This document shows, in pieces, positions 36,700 through 44,926 of a stretch of 64,000 nucleotides of DNA (position 1 is the stretch's first letter; every line of letters begins with the position of its first letter). The notes beneath the pieces are model-generated. The model did no database searches, was not told where the DNA came from, and saw only the letters and a list, made by a program, of their open reading frames with translations. The DNA lies in the NCBI RefSeq assembly GCF_000196615.1, contig NC_014306.1, positions 558,001 through 622,000 on the forward strand. Direction: 5' to 3'. The position numbers were made by a program, and so were the translations under genes. Source of the DNA: Erwinia billingiae Eb661. Its GTDB lineage: Bacteria > Pseudomonadota > Gammaproteobacteria > Enterobacterales > Enterobacteriaceae.

Positions 36700-37509
36700 A
36701 TGCTCAACAAAGACACCCAACTCTGTATTTCCCTTTCCGCCCGGCCCAGCAACATCGGTACCTGCTTTCATAACTACCTGTATCAAAAGCTCGATCTGGA
36801 TTTTATCTACAAAGCGTTCTCCACCCAGGATATTGAACATGCGGTGAAAGGCGTTCAGGCGTTGGGGATCCGTGGCTGTTCAGTCTCCATGCCGTTTAAA
36901 GAGAGCTGTATTCCCTTCCTCGACACGCTGTCCGACTCGGTCAAAGCCATTGATTCGGTCAACACCATCGTCAATGACAATGGGCATCTGACGGCGTACA
37001 ACACCGACTATATTGCGGTGAAAACGCTGATTGAGAAGAACTTCCCGGACAGCAACCAGACGGTGATTATTCAGGGCAGCGGCGGCATGGCGAAAGCGGT
37101 GGTGGCAGCGTTCCGCGACAGTGGCTTTAGCCAGGTGACGGTGCTGGCGCGCAATGAAGAGAAAGGCGCCGCGCTGGCCAACAAATATGGCTTCCGCTGG
37201 AGCAAAACGCCTACCGGCGAGCAAGCCGATATCCTGGTCAACGTCACGCCGGTTGGCATGAGCGGTGGCGCAGAACAGGATCAGCTGGCATTCAGCAAAG
37301 AGGACGTGCAGGCCGCTACTTTTGTCTTTGACGTGGTGGCCTTCCCGGCAGAAACGCCGCTGATCGTGCTGGCCCGGGAATATGGCAAAACCGTGGTGAC
37401 GGGTGCGGAAGTGATCGCCCTGCAGGCGCTGGAACAATTCGCCCTGTATACCGGCGTGCGTCCCGATGAAGCCTTGATGCTGGAAGCGTCGGCCTTCTCA
37501 CGTTCCTGA
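36700..37509 (+). CDS. Shikimate dehydrogenase-like protein (SdhL/HI0607 type)
   Basis: NADP-dependent AroE paralogue of the Haemophilus HI0607 class, which has weak shikimate activity and an unknown real substrate. 269 residues: MLNKDTQLCISLSARPSNIGTCFHNYLYQKLDLDFIYKAF is almost word-for-word HI0607. Catalytic Lys67 (SVSMPFKES) and Asp103 (YNTDYIAV) of the AroE family are kept, and the dinucleotide loop is GSGGMAKAVVAAF. The usual SxS substrate motif is replaced by SLSARPSN. I start at 36700, 7 bases after AAGGA, rather than at 36658. Monocistronic, with a short gap to the next gene. Confidence 0.88.
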   Translation: MLNKDTQLCISLSARPSNIGTCFHNYLYQKLDLDFIYKAFSTQDIEHAVKGVQALGIRGCSVSMPFKESCIPFLDTLSDSVKAIDSVNTIVNDNGHLTAYNTDYIAVKTLIEKNFPDSNQTVIIQGSGGMAKAVVAAFRDSGFSQVTVLARNEEKGAALANKYGFRWSKTPTGEQADILVNVTPVGMSGGAEQDQLAFSKEDVQAATFVFDVVAFPAETPLIVLAREYGKTVVTGAEVIALQALEQFALYTGVRPDEALMLEASAFSRS

Positions 37510-37616
37510 GCCCAGCGCTCAGCACCGCTGCCTGAACCTTTCCGTCAGCAAAGGGTCTTTTCTGGTAAGCTTGAGCGATTATGGCCGCAAAAATTGAAGG
37601 ATCTGAGGAGAACAGC

Positions 37617-38186
37617 ATGAACAGTGGACCGCTAAACGAAGAAGAGCTGGAGTGGCTGGATGAGGCGCTGATGAATCACGGCAGTGAGAATTCCGTGCTG
37701 GATATCTCCGAACTGGACGGCATGTTTACCGCCATCCTGTCAGGCCCGACTAAACTGCCTTCTTCAGTCTGGTTAACCGCGCTGTGGGGCGGCGAACAGC
37801 AGATCCCTCTGTGGCCGAGCGATGTGGATGAAAACCGCTTCAACGACCTGATCTTCCAGCATCTCAATGACACGGCTGAACGTCTTGCGACCGCGCCAGA
37901 CCAGTTTGAACCGCTGTTTGGCTTCAGCACCATCGATGATGAAGATTACGAAGTTGTCGAAGACTGGTGCTTTGGCTATCTGCGCGGCGTGGCGCTGGAT
38001 GACTGGTCCGGCTTACCGGACAGCCTGCAACCGTCGCTGGATGCGATTGCGGTCCACGGCGATGAAGAGCAGTTTGCGAAGCTTGAAAAGATGACGCCTG
38101 ATGAATATGTGCTGGCGCAGCAGGCGATCCGCCCGGCGGCGCTCAAGCTGTATGAATACTGGACCGCGAAGCGCGCGCCTGAGTAA
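37617..38186 (+). CDS. YgfB/YecA family (UPF0149) protein
   Basis: 189-residue acidic helical protein of the YecA/YgfB family. LDISELDGMFTAILSGPTKLPSSVWLTALWGGE is the family signature, followed by EPLFGFSTIDDEDYEVVEDWCFGYLRGVALDDWSGLPD. The C-terminal SEC-C zinc motif of YecA is missing: the protein ends KLYEYWTAKRAPE. Function unknown. ATG at 37617 is 6 bases from GAGGAG. Followed by a terminator whose hairpin is identical to the rnpB terminators. Confidence 0.83.
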   Translation: MNSGPLNEEELEWLDEALMNHGSENSVLDISELDGMFTAILSGPTKLPSSVWLTALWGGEQQIPLWPSDVDENRFNDLIFQHLNDTAERLATAPDQFEPLFGFSTIDDEDYEVVEDWCFGYLRGVALDDWSGLPDSLQPSLDAIAVHGDEEQFAKLEKMTPDEYVLAQQAIRPAALKLYEYWTAKRAPE

Positions 38187-38211
38187 CGCTTCACGATGAT
38201 GCCAGAAACAG

Positions 38212-38235
38212 AAAACCCCGCTTCGGCGGGGTTTT
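38212..38235. terminator. Terminator between the YecA-like gene and yhaK
   Basis: AAAACCCCGC (38212-38221), loop TTCG, GCGGGGTTTT (38226-38235). Symmetrical, so it can serve both convergent genes. Confidence 0.9.
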
Positions 38236-38268
38236 GCGGTTAAGGACTTTCCCTGATGCCGGCTTAAA

Positions 38269-38973
38269 TTAAACAGGCAAATCAATTACCAGCGCGCGCA
38301 GCGGCGTCTCGGCCATCAGCGTTACGCTCACTTCTTCACGAATAAATGCGCCATCTCCGCAGACCAACGCTTCTTTTGCCTGCGTTCCGGTCACCGCATT
38401 CAGGCCACCGTGAATCGACTGCAAATAGGCGCGCGGCCCATGAAGTTTAATGGTCTGCGTCTCGCCAGGTTCAAGCACCACATGATGCACCCAAACCTGC
38501 TGACGCAGTTGCAGGCTGTTTTCCGCGCCATCCGGCGAGGCCAGCAGCGTATAACGGGCGTTTTCTGGCATCTTCACTCGCTGTACCGCGGCGTTCTCAC
38601 GCTCGGGACAGGCATCCAGCCAGAGCTGCATACGCGTCAGTTCCTGCTCTTTACTGACGTTAAATTCGCTGTAACTGATGCCGGGTTGCGTCGAAAGCAG
38701 CAGCGCTTCGCCCTGTTGTGCGAATGCGTGGTTGCCCTCGCTGTCGCGATACTCTGCCTCGCCCTGCAAAATCAGATTCAGTACGTCGACCTTTGGATAG
38801 GTTCTCGGTTGGAAGGAAGCCCCTGGTGCCAGCACTTCCTGATTGAGCACGCGTAACGACGCGTAGCCCAGTAATTTGGGGTCAAAATAGTGGCCAAAGG
38901 AAAAGGTATAGCGGGCTTGTAACCAGCCATAATCAGCCTTGCCACACTCTTGCGCGGTGCGACTGGTAATCAT
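38269..38973 (-). CDS. yhaK: Pirin-like bicupin protein YhaK
   Basis: Cytoplasmic bicupin proposed to respond to nitrosative or oxidative stress. 234 residues, aligning along its length with E. coli YhaK: MITSRTAQECGKADYGWLQARYTFSFGHYFDPKLLGYASLRVLNQEVLAPG, FQPRTYPKVDVLNLILQGEAEYRDSEGN, EALLLSTQPGISYSEFN and LHGPRAYLQSIHGG. ATG at 38973 lies just after GGGGAGGA. Divergent from yhaJ, its probable regulator. Confidence 0.95.
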   Translation of the reverse strand: MITSRTAQECGKADYGWLQARYTFSFGHYFDPKLLGYASLRVLNQEVLAPGASFQPRTYPKVDVLNLILQGEAEYRDSEGNHAFAQQGEALLLSTQPGISYSEFNVSKEQELTRMQLWLDACPERENAAVQRVKMPENARYTLLASPDGAENSLQLRQQVWVHHVVLEPGETQTIKLHGPRAYLQSIHGGLNAVTGTQAKEALVCGDGAFIREEVSVTLMAETPLRALVIDLPV

Positions 38974-39098
38974 AAATCCTCCCCGGTCGATGTGTTTTAC
39001 CCGACCGTTTATTCTGCATCTATAGTAAGTTTCTGGACGCCGGATTGTTAGCCAGTTAATCTGCTCGGTATATTCAAAATTCCTGACAGAGAACCGCA

Positions 39099-40001
39099 AT
39101 GGCTAAAGACCGCGCCCTGACGCTGGAAGCGCTGAGAGTGATGGATGCTATCGATCGCCGCGGCAGTTTTGCTGCCGCAGCGGACGAACTGGGTCGGGTG
39201 CCTTCCGCGCTCAGCTACACCATGCAGAAGCTGGAAGAGGAGCTGGACGTGGTGCTGTTTGACCGTTCCGGCCACCGCACCAAGTTTACTAACGTCGGCC
39301 GGATGCTGTTAGAGCGTGGCCGGGTGCTGTTGGAAGCGGCAGACAAGCTGACAACCGATGCCGAAGCGCTGGCGCGCGGCTGGGAAACGCACCTGACCAT
39401 TGTCACCGAAGCGCTGATCCCCAGCGAATACCTGTTCCCACTGATCGGCAAGCTGGCCGATAAAGCCAATACCCAGATTTCGCTGGTGACGGAAGTGCTG
39501 GCCGGTGCCTGGGAACGTCTGGAGCAGGGCAGAGCGGATATCGTGATTGCGCCGGACCTGCATTTTCGCGCCTCGTCGGAGATCAACACCCGCAAGCTGT
39601 ACAGCATGATGAGCGTGATTGTCGCCAGCCCGGATCATCCCATTCATGACGAGCCGGAACCGCTGTCTGAAGTGACCCGCGTGAAATACCGTGGCATCGC
39701 GGTGGCGGATACCGCGCGCGAGCGTCCGGTGCTCACCGTGCAGCTGCTGGATAAACAACAACGGCTTACGGTCAGCACCATCGAAGACAAACACCGTGCC
39801 CTGCTGGCCGGACTGGGCGTGGCGTCGATGCCGTATCCGATGGTGGAAAAGGATATCGCCGAAGGACGCCTGCGGGTGGTCAGCCCGGAATACACCCGCG
39901 AAATTGACATTATCATGGCGTGGCGGCGTGACAGCATGGGCGAAGCGAAGGCCTGGTGCCTGCGCGAAATCCCGAAACTGATGGCTAAACGCCAGAGTTA
40001 A
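39099..40001 (+). CDS. yhaJ: LysR-family regulator YhaJ
   Basis: LysR-type activator. In E. coli it controls yqjF and responds to quinone-like and nitroaromatic degradation products; in pathogens it also affects virulence genes. 300 residues: N-terminal winged HTH (about 1-65; ALRVMDAIDRRGSFAAAADELGRVPSALSYTMQKLEEELDVVLFDRSGHRTKFT), almost identical to E. coli, and a C-terminal effector domain. The recognition helix is unchanged, so the operator should be conserved. It sits beside yhaK and next to its known targets yqjG/yqjF. Confidence 0.96.
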   Translation: MAKDRALTLEALRVMDAIDRRGSFAAAADELGRVPSALSYTMQKLEEELDVVLFDRSGHRTKFTNVGRMLLERGRVLLEAADKLTTDAEALARGWETHLTIVTEALIPSEYLFPLIGKLADKANTQISLVTEVLAGAWERLEQGRADIVIAPDLHFRASSEINTRKLYSMMSVIVASPDHPIHDEPEPLSEVTRVKYRGIAVADTARERPVLTVQLLDKQQRLTVSTIEDKHRALLAGLGVASMPYPMVEKDIAEGRLRVVSPEYTREIDIIMAWRRDSMGEAKAWCLREIPKLMAKRQS

Positions 40002-40035
40002 CCGGCGGCATCATTTCACTGCGTTCCGCGCAAAA

Positions 40036-40066
40036 AAAACGGCCCCTCACTGAGGTGGCCGTTTTT
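40036..40066. terminator. Terminator between convergent yhaJ and yqjG
   Basis: AAAACGGCC and GGCCGTTTT flanking an inner CCTCA/TGAGG pairing; T-run on the right, A-run on the left. Confidence 0.85.
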
Positions 40067-40083
40067 ATTTCAGCAGGCGACGA

Positions 40084-41070
40084 CTAGCGGAAGCGCAGGT
40101 CACGGCCGTGCGGCTCGTCCCAGTTAAAGGCGGGTCCGATCGAGATTACCCCGGACGGGTTAATCGTTTTGTGGCTGCAATAGTAGTGATGGCGGATATG
40201 CGCCAGATCGACGGTTTCGGCCAGGCCCGGCATCTGATAAATCTCCCGCAGGAAACCGTTCAGATTCAGGTAGTCACTGATGCGGTGCTTATCGCATTTA
40301 AAATGGGTGACATACACCGGATCGAAACGCACCAGCGTGGTCCACAGACGCAGATCGGCCTCGGTCAGGCGATCGCCAGTCAGATAACGATGTTGCCCCA
40401 GCATTTGCTCCAGACGATCCAGCGAGCTGAACAGGGCGGTGACCGCCTCATCGTAGGCCGGTTGCGAGGTGGCAAAGCCCGACTTGTAGACGCCGTTGTT
40501 CACCGTGTCGTACACCCAGCTGTTCACTTCATCAATTTTTTCGCGCAGATCGGCAGGATAATAATCCCCGGCCCGCGCGCCAACCGCATCAAAGGCACTG
40601 TTTAACATGCGCAGGATATCGGCGGATTCATTGCTGACGATGGTGTTTTGCTGCTTGTCCCACAGCACCGGCACGGTGACGCGGCCGGTGTATTCATTAT
40701 CGGCATGCAGATAGAGCTGATACAGGTACTCGTTCTGATACAGGCTGTCGCCGGTGGCCGCCGGGAAATCATCGTCGAAGGTCCAGCCGTTTTCCAGCAT
40801 CAGCGGATGCACCACGGAGACGGAAATCATCGATTCCAGCCCTTTCAACGCGCGCATAATCAGCGTGCGGTGCGCCCAGGGGCAGGCAAGAGAAACGTAC
40901 AGATGATAACGGTCTGCCTCAGCACGGAAGCCGCCTTGGCCGGTCGGGCCTGCTTCGCCATCGGCGGTGACCCAGTTACGGAAGGCCGATTCAGAGCGTT
41001 TAAAACGGCCGCCGGTGGATTTGGTGTCATACCAGTTATCGTGCCAGACACCGTCAATCAGTTGTCCCAT
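40084..41070 (-). CDS. yqjG: Glutathionyl-hydroquinone reductase YqjG
   Basis: Xi-class glutathione transferase that reduces glutathionyl-hydroquinones to hydroquinones. 328 residues, the same as E. coli; catalytic Cys63 in SLACPWAHR, the glutathione-site VSNESADILRMLN, and the C-terminal helical domain with YLTGDRLTEADLRLWTTLVRFDPVYVTHFKC. ATG at 41070 follows AGGA. Downstream of yqjF on the same strand, separated by an ERIC-like mini-repeat, so the two may be co-transcribed under YhaJ. Confidence 0.96.
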   Translation of the reverse strand: MGQLIDGVWHDNWYDTKSTGGRFKRSESAFRNWVTADGEAGPTGQGGFRAEADRYHLYVSLACPWAHRTLIMRALKGLESMISVSVVHPLMLENGWTFDDDFPAATGDSLYQNEYLYQLYLHADNEYTGRVTVPVLWDKQQNTIVSNESADILRMLNSAFDAVGARAGDYYPADLREKIDEVNSWVYDTVNNGVYKSGFATSQPAYDEAVTALFSSLDRLEQMLGQHRYLTGDRLTEADLRLWTTLVRFDPVYVTHFKCDKHRISDYLNLNGFLREIYQMPGLAETVDLAHIRHHYYCSHKTINPSGVISIGPAFNWDEPHGRDLRFR

Positions 41071-41102
41071 ATTTCCTCCAGTCCCTAAGTGAGAAAGCAA
41101 CA

Positions 41103-41168
41103 AAGCCCTTAGTTCTCGCGTTGCCGGGGCGTTAGCTGCCTTCCTGCAAATCGAAATCTAAGGGCTAT
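41103..41168 (-). repeat. Shortened ERIC-like repeat between yqjF and yqjG
   Basis: Outer stem AGCCCTTAG / CTAAGGGCT encloses sequence that, on the minus strand, reads TAGATTTCGATTTGCAGGAA followed by GGCAGCTAACGC, matching the ERIC left end and part of its right end but lacking the central AGGAGCTTA/CTAAGTGACTGG portion. About 65 bases; looks like an internally deleted ERIC. Confidence 0.6.
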
Positions 41169-41213
41169 CAGCATCGTCGTCGCTTTGATGCTACTGAGTA
41201 TAGCGGGTGTTTC

Positions 41214-41606
41214 TTACCACTTTTTATTCAGCAGGCGATCCAGGCTGATTGCGCCAGGGCCAGTGATGAACAACAGCAGGTAGCCACCGGCGATGCTCAG
41301 GTTTTTCATAAAGTTGATCGAGTTACCTTCTACCGAGAAATCGATGTGGAACACCATCGCGGTGATCAGGGTGAAAATAACGGTCACGATAGCGGTAAAG
41401 CGCGTCAGGAAACCGAACAGGATGGCCAGGCCGCCGCCAAACTCAAGCAGGATGGTCAGTGGCAGCAAAAAGCCAGGGACGCCCATGTGCTCCATATACT
41501 GCTGGGTGCCGGCATAACCGGTGATTTTGCCCCAGCCCGCCACGATGAACAGCACAGGCATCAAAATACGCGCAACCAAAAAGCCGATATCTTCTAATTT
41601 TTTCAT
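41214..41606 (-). CDS. yqjF: DoxX-family inner-membrane protein YqjF
   Basis: Four-helix integral membrane protein of the DoxX family; in E. coli strongly induced by dinitrotoluene products through YhaJ, proposed quinone-linked oxidoreductase. 130 residues: ILMPVLFIVAGWGKITGYAGT, FLLPLTILLEFGGGLAILFGF, FTAIVTVIFTLITAMVFHI and NLSIAGGYLLLFITGPG are the four membrane segments. First gene of the pair with yqjG. Confidence 0.95.
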   Translation of the reverse strand: MKKLEDIGFLVARILMPVLFIVAGWGKITGYAGTQQYMEHMGVPGFLLPLTILLEFGGGLAILFGFLTRFTAIVTVIFTLITAMVFHIDFSVEGNSINFMKNLSIAGGYLLLFITGPGAISLDRLLNKKW

Positions 41607-41658
41607 GATTCACCCTAACAAGTTTTATCTGGCAGGAAACATTCCCAACCGCATTAAG

Positions 41659-41670
41659 TTCAGGCCTGAA
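41659..41670. promoter_or_regulatory. Palindrome upstream of yqjF, possible YhaJ operator
   Basis: TTCAGGCCTGAA, a perfect 12-bp palindrome of the TTCA-N4-TGAA type, about 50 bases upstream of the yqjF start. LysR-type regulators bind short interrupted palindromes; assignment to YhaJ is inference. Confidence 0.35.
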
Positions 41671-41853
41671 GCGTCTTAAGCGCTTAGTACCGTTCGTTGC
41701 AGAAGATAATATTCGCGAATCGGAATCATTGTAAGCGAGATAAACTGTCGATGTTTATCAGGAAAATTGAACAGGAAGGGTAGGACCAGAAATAACTGAG
41801 GGTGGTGAGACGGCGGGCAAAAGAAAAGCCCCAGTCAGCGAGGGCTGAAGGGG

Positions 41854-42135
41854 CTAGCGACGAGGGAGATAGTTGCGGACCATCCGCCAGGTGCTCCACA
41901 CGCCGATGCCGCGTTTGGCCCAGCGTGAGAGGCGACGCGGATTACGCACCGACCAGATTGCCATCAGGCCGCTGCCGACGGCGACATAGCGACGCAGACC
42001 AATCAGCGTCAGCCAGCCGTGATCGTAGCGGGCTGTGCTTTCCAGAAAGCGCTTCTTACCGGCACTCAGGTCAAGCCGCTGCTGCTGGATCTGGCCTAGC
42101 AGCTCGGCTTTACGTGCATCACGCTCGCGGCTCAT
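41854..42135 (-). CDS. yqjK: YqjK family protein
   Basis: Small basic protein of unknown function, last gene of the yqjC-D-E-K run. 93 residues, SRERDARKAELLGQIQQQRLDLSAGKKRFLESTARYDHGWLTLIGLRRYVAVGSGLMAIWSVRNPRRL: a charged N-terminal helix and a single weak membrane-associated segment (about 42-60), then a basic tail. Its start overlaps the yqjE stop by one base, so translation is coupled. Confidence 0.88.
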   Translation of the reverse strand: MSRERDARKAELLGQIQQQRLDLSAGKKRFLESTARYDHGWLTLIGLRRYVAVGSGLMAIWSVRNPRRLSRWAKRGIGVWSTWRMVRNYLPRR

Positions 42136-42527
42136 CAGTCATCCTCCAACAGCTGGCGGTCAGACTTCAGTTCTTTACGCGTGGCGCTCAGTAAGGTGGA
42201 ACGACGTGATTTTGCCAGGGTCCACAGACCGAAGATCAACGCCAGGGCAAACAGCACTGCGGTGGTTATGCCGATCGCCATCAGACGATACTGCGCATCC
42301 ACAGCCCAGATGATTAACACCATCAGGCTCATCAAGCCAAAAGCGGTAAAGAGCATGGTAAGGCCAATCATCAACAGCATCTGTATCAGATTGGCCTTCT
42401 CTTCCTCAAGCTCAACCACTGCCAGCCGCACGCGCGTTTCCACAATCCCCACCAGGGTGGTGACAATGCGCTGTCCAATGTTAATGACCCCTTTGCCGGG
42501 GCCGTGGCTTTGCTGAGAATCTGCCAT
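42135..42527 (-). CDS. yqjE: Phage-holin-like membrane protein YqjE
   Basis: 130-residue inner-membrane protein of the DUF1469/holin-like superfamily. Two strong hydrophobic helices, LLMIGLTMLFTAFGLMSLMVLIIWAV (about 47-72) and LMAIGITTAVLFALALIFGLWTL (about 79-101), flanked by charged helices with RVRLAVVELEEEKANL. The start at 42527 (MADSQQSHGPGKG) matches E. coli; the open frame further upstream lies within yqjD. Probably acts with ribosome-tethering YqjD. Confidence 0.92.
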   Translation of the reverse strand: MADSQQSHGPGKGVINIGQRIVTTLVGIVETRVRLAVVELEEEKANLIQMLLMIGLTMLFTAFGLMSLMVLIIWAVDAQYRLMAIGITTAVLFALALIFGLWTLAKSRRSTLLSATRKELKSDRQLLEDD

Positions 42528-42529
42528 TA

Positions 42530-42835
42530 TTAACGACGCGTCAGCAAGACACCCAGTACCACACCAATGGCGGCACCGATACCTACGCTGGTCCATGGAT
42601 TTTCACGCACATAGACATCAGCGTGGTCAGCCACTTCGCGAGAGGTTTTGGCAATACGATCGCCAGAGTCACCCAGACGGGCGCGCGTGTCTTTCAATGC
42701 GCTCTGTGCTTTGCTGCGCAGTTTATCCAGCTCATTCTTTGATTTCTCGCCGGTGTTGCTCAGCACTTCTTCCAGCGTATCGGCCAGGTTTTTCAGTTCA
42801 GCGCGCAGATGTTCAGATGTAGTATCTTTTGACAT
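42530..42835 (-). CDS. yqjD: Ribosome-associated membrane protein YqjD (ElaB/YqjD/DUF883 family)
   Basis: Tail-anchored inner-membrane protein; in E. coli it binds 70S/100S ribosomes in stationary phase and inhibits growth. 101 residues, the same as E. coli: an N-terminal amphipathic coiled coil (LRAELKNLADTLEEVLSNTGEKSKNELDKLRSKAQSALKDTRARL) and a C-terminal membrane helix VGIGAAIGVVLGVLL ending in TRR. ATG at 42835; 2 bases upstream of yqjE. Confidence 0.95.
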   Translation of the reverse strand: MSKDTTSEHLRAELKNLADTLEEVLSNTGEKSKNELDKLRSKAQSALKDTRARLGDSGDRIAKTSREVADHADVYVRENPWTSVGIGAAIGVVLGVLLTRR

Positions 42836-42872
42836 AACAAACTCCATTGATGTTCAGTAATTAGAGCCCGGC

Positions 42873-43247
42873 TCAGTAAGGGGCGGCCTGGACTTCTTTC
42901 AGTTCATGTTTTGCTTCTGCCAGTTTTTCTTCACGCTTAGCGATTTTTTTACTGTCATCGCCATCCGCTTTTTCCTTTTCCAGCTCTTTCTGACGCTCAA
43001 CCACCTGCTGCTTGTGGGCAGCAATTTTTTCCTGATGCTGAGCCTTCAGCTTTTCGTCGGTACAGCCCGCTTTCGCTTCCGTTAATGCACGCTCCAGACC
43101 GGTCACACGACGTTGGTTGTCATGCTTTTTCGCCAGTTCAATTTCATGCTGGATCCCCTGTTCTTTCTGCATGCACAACGAATCTGCCGCATGGGCAAAC
43201 GTGGTCAGCGAGAACAGAGCGAGTCCAAGGAGAGTGCGGGTTTTCAT
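42873..43247 (-). CDS. yqjC: DUF1090 periplasmic protein YqjC
   Basis: 124-residue secreted protein of unknown function. Signal peptide MKTRTLLGLALFSLTTFAHA, then a long charged coiled coil (CMQKEQGIQHEIELAKKHDNQRRVTGLERALTEAKAGCTDEKLKAQHQEKIAAHKQQVVERQKELEKEKADGDDSKK). Two cysteines bracket the first helix pair. The ATG at 43247 is chosen because it begins the signal peptide; the frame is open to 43358. First gene of the yqjC-D-E-K series. Confidence 0.92.
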   Translation of the reverse strand: MKTRTLLGLALFSLTTFAHAADSLCMQKEQGIQHEIELAKKHDNQRRVTGLERALTEAKAGCTDEKLKAQHQEKIAAHKQQVVERQKELEKEKADGDDSKKIAKREEKLAEAKHELKEVQAAPY

Positions 43248-43404
43248 GCTAATCGTTACCTTCCGTTGTGTTGGGCCGCAGGACGTCCCGTTAATCCTGT
43301 AAACAGTCTTCGGGGATACTGGCATAGTAAGCATAGACAGAAATCCCAAAAAGCTCAAAAAGAGAGAAGATTCTTAGGGATAGCGCCGGAAAGCCGGATA
43401 AAAA

Positions 43405-43791
43405 TCAACCAACGGACTGTTTGCGCAGGCTCAGGCGATTCATTAACTGCGAAGAACCCGACGGATCCATCTGGCCAATATCAAAGCCATACGGCAGCAA
43501 CTGATGCAGCACTTTTTCCGCCGCCATGCTCTGTTCTTCGGTGTCGAAACGGATTACCAGCGAGTCGTTATCCGGGGTAATACTTTTGATGCGGATCCCT
43601 TCCGCATTCAGGCGCTGATAGACATAAAACCCGTCCGGCAGCGTGGTGCCCTGACGGGAGGCGCGAATTTGCAGTGCGGTATCGTTGCGAAACAGGGTCG
43701 GGATAAAAGCCACCAGCATCAATGCCGAGAAGCACACGACCAGCACGCAGAGTACCCGCGTGGAGAGATAGGGTCTGAGTAGGGCGAGCAT
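43405..43791 (-). CDS. mzrA: EnvZ modulator MzrA
   Basis: Bitopic inner-membrane protein that links the CpxA/CpxR and EnvZ/OmpR systems by binding EnvZ. 128 residues: N-terminal membrane helix VLCVLVVCFSALMLVAFIPTL (about 14-34) and a periplasmic domain with GTTLPDGFYVYQRLNAEGIRIKSITPDNDSLVIRFDTEEQSMAAEKVL. Its start overlaps the yqjA stop by one base, the arrangement seen in E. coli. Confidence 0.94.
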   Translation of the reverse strand: MLALLRPYLSTRVLCVLVVCFSALMLVAFIPTLFRNDTALQIRASRQGTTLPDGFYVYQRLNAEGIRIKSITPDNDSLVIRFDTEEQSMAAEKVLHQLLPYGFDIGQMDPSGSSQLMNRLSLRKQSVG

Positions 43792-44468
43792 TATAAGTTT
43801 CCTTTCTCATTGTTCACGCCGCGCTTTTTGCGCCACAGCACGAACAACGAGCCAAACAAACCAAAGACCAGCAGCACCAGCGGCAGCATCATCAGGCAGA
43901 ACATCATCTGATCTTCGTATTTGCGAAAAATAGGGGTTTTGCCGAGCGCAAAGCCGATAACCGTCAGGATTAATACCCAGAGCAGCGCGCTTACCCAGTT
44001 AAAGAACTGGAAACGGGCATTGCTCAGGCCGGAAAGGCCTGCAATGGTCGGCAACAGCGTACGGACAAAGGCGATAAAACGGCCGACCAGCAGCGCGGAA
44101 AGGCCGTGCTTATGAAATAACTGGTGGGCGCGGACGTGGTACTGGGCGGGCAGGTGCGAAAGCCATTTTTGCACGGTGGGCGTATTGCCCAGCCACTTGC
44201 CCTGAATATAACTGCACCAGCAGCCCAGACTGGCCGCAGTGGTAAGAATAAACAGCGTCATCGGGAAGCTCAGCGTGCCTTTGGCAATCAATACGCCAAC
44301 CAATACCAGCAGGCTGTCACCCGGTAAGAAAGCGGCAGGAAGCAGGCCGTTTTCCAGGAAAAGGATCATAAACAGGACAAAATAGATTGCCCAGACCAAC
44401 GTAGGGTCTGAAAGGGTTTCGAAATCTTGTTGCCAGAGGGCGTGGATTAGGGCTTTAAAAATATCCAT
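43791..44468 (-). CDS. yqjA: DedA family membrane protein YqjA
   Basis: DedA (SNARE-associated/VTT) inner-membrane protein. With YghB it supports proton motive force, division and alkaline or drug tolerance; the family is now linked to lipid flipping. 225 residues with the signature [63 protein letters not shown] (the conserved Arg pair) and a terminal helix pair. Start [11 protein letters not shown] at 44468; the frame is open further upstream. Coupled to mzrA. Confidence 0.95.
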   Translation of the reverse strand: MDIFKALIHALWQQDFETLSDPTLVWAIYFVLFMILFLENGLLPAAFLPGDSLLVLVGVLIAKGTLSFPMTLFILTTAASLGCWCSYIQGKWLGNTPTVQKWLSHLPAQYHVRAHQLFHKHGLSALLVGRFIAFVRTLLPTIAGLSGLSNARFQFFNWVSALLWVLILTVIGFALGKTPIFRKYEDQMMFCLMMLPLVLLVFGLFGSLFVLWRKKRGVNNEKGNL

Positions 44469-44926
44469 AGGGTATTCCCTTAAGACCGTCTCAAACGGTA
44501 AGAAAAGGCGCGTAACTGTAACAAAATACCGGCGAATGAGACAGGAGAAACGTGTCGCCAACGTTGTTTTACAGGGGCAAGCGAGAAGGGAAAAGAAGCT
44601 TTACACAGGCTGACATTATAGCACTGTTTCTGCGGCTTGCTGGGCCACTGTTACGCCAAGAAAAATCCGACTTATCGGCGATTGGGACAGGAAAATGGCT
44701 GACCGCCTGATTTTAACCACTTTCACAATTTTACATTGAAAAGGTGATGGCTACATTTCCACCGTTTCGGGTTTTTATACAGGATTAAAACCTGATTTTG
44801 TGACCCGGCTGGCAATTAGTCGCTGACAGCAGGGACAACCCTTGCCATACCTCTTAAAGATGAGGGCATTCGTCAGCGCAGGTGATGCGGCTGACTTCGC
44901 TTGTTACCCCGATTAAGGATCTGGCA
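44469..44926. other. Divergent yqjA/uxaB intergenic region
   Basis: 458 bases without a gene. Expected to hold both promoters; exuR, which lies upstream of yqjA in E. coli, is absent. I find no clear ExuR-type operator (no TTGGTATACCAA-like sequence). An imperfect palindrome CCTC-TTAAAGAT-GAGG lies near 44850-44866, about 60 bases before uxaB. Confidence 0.45.
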
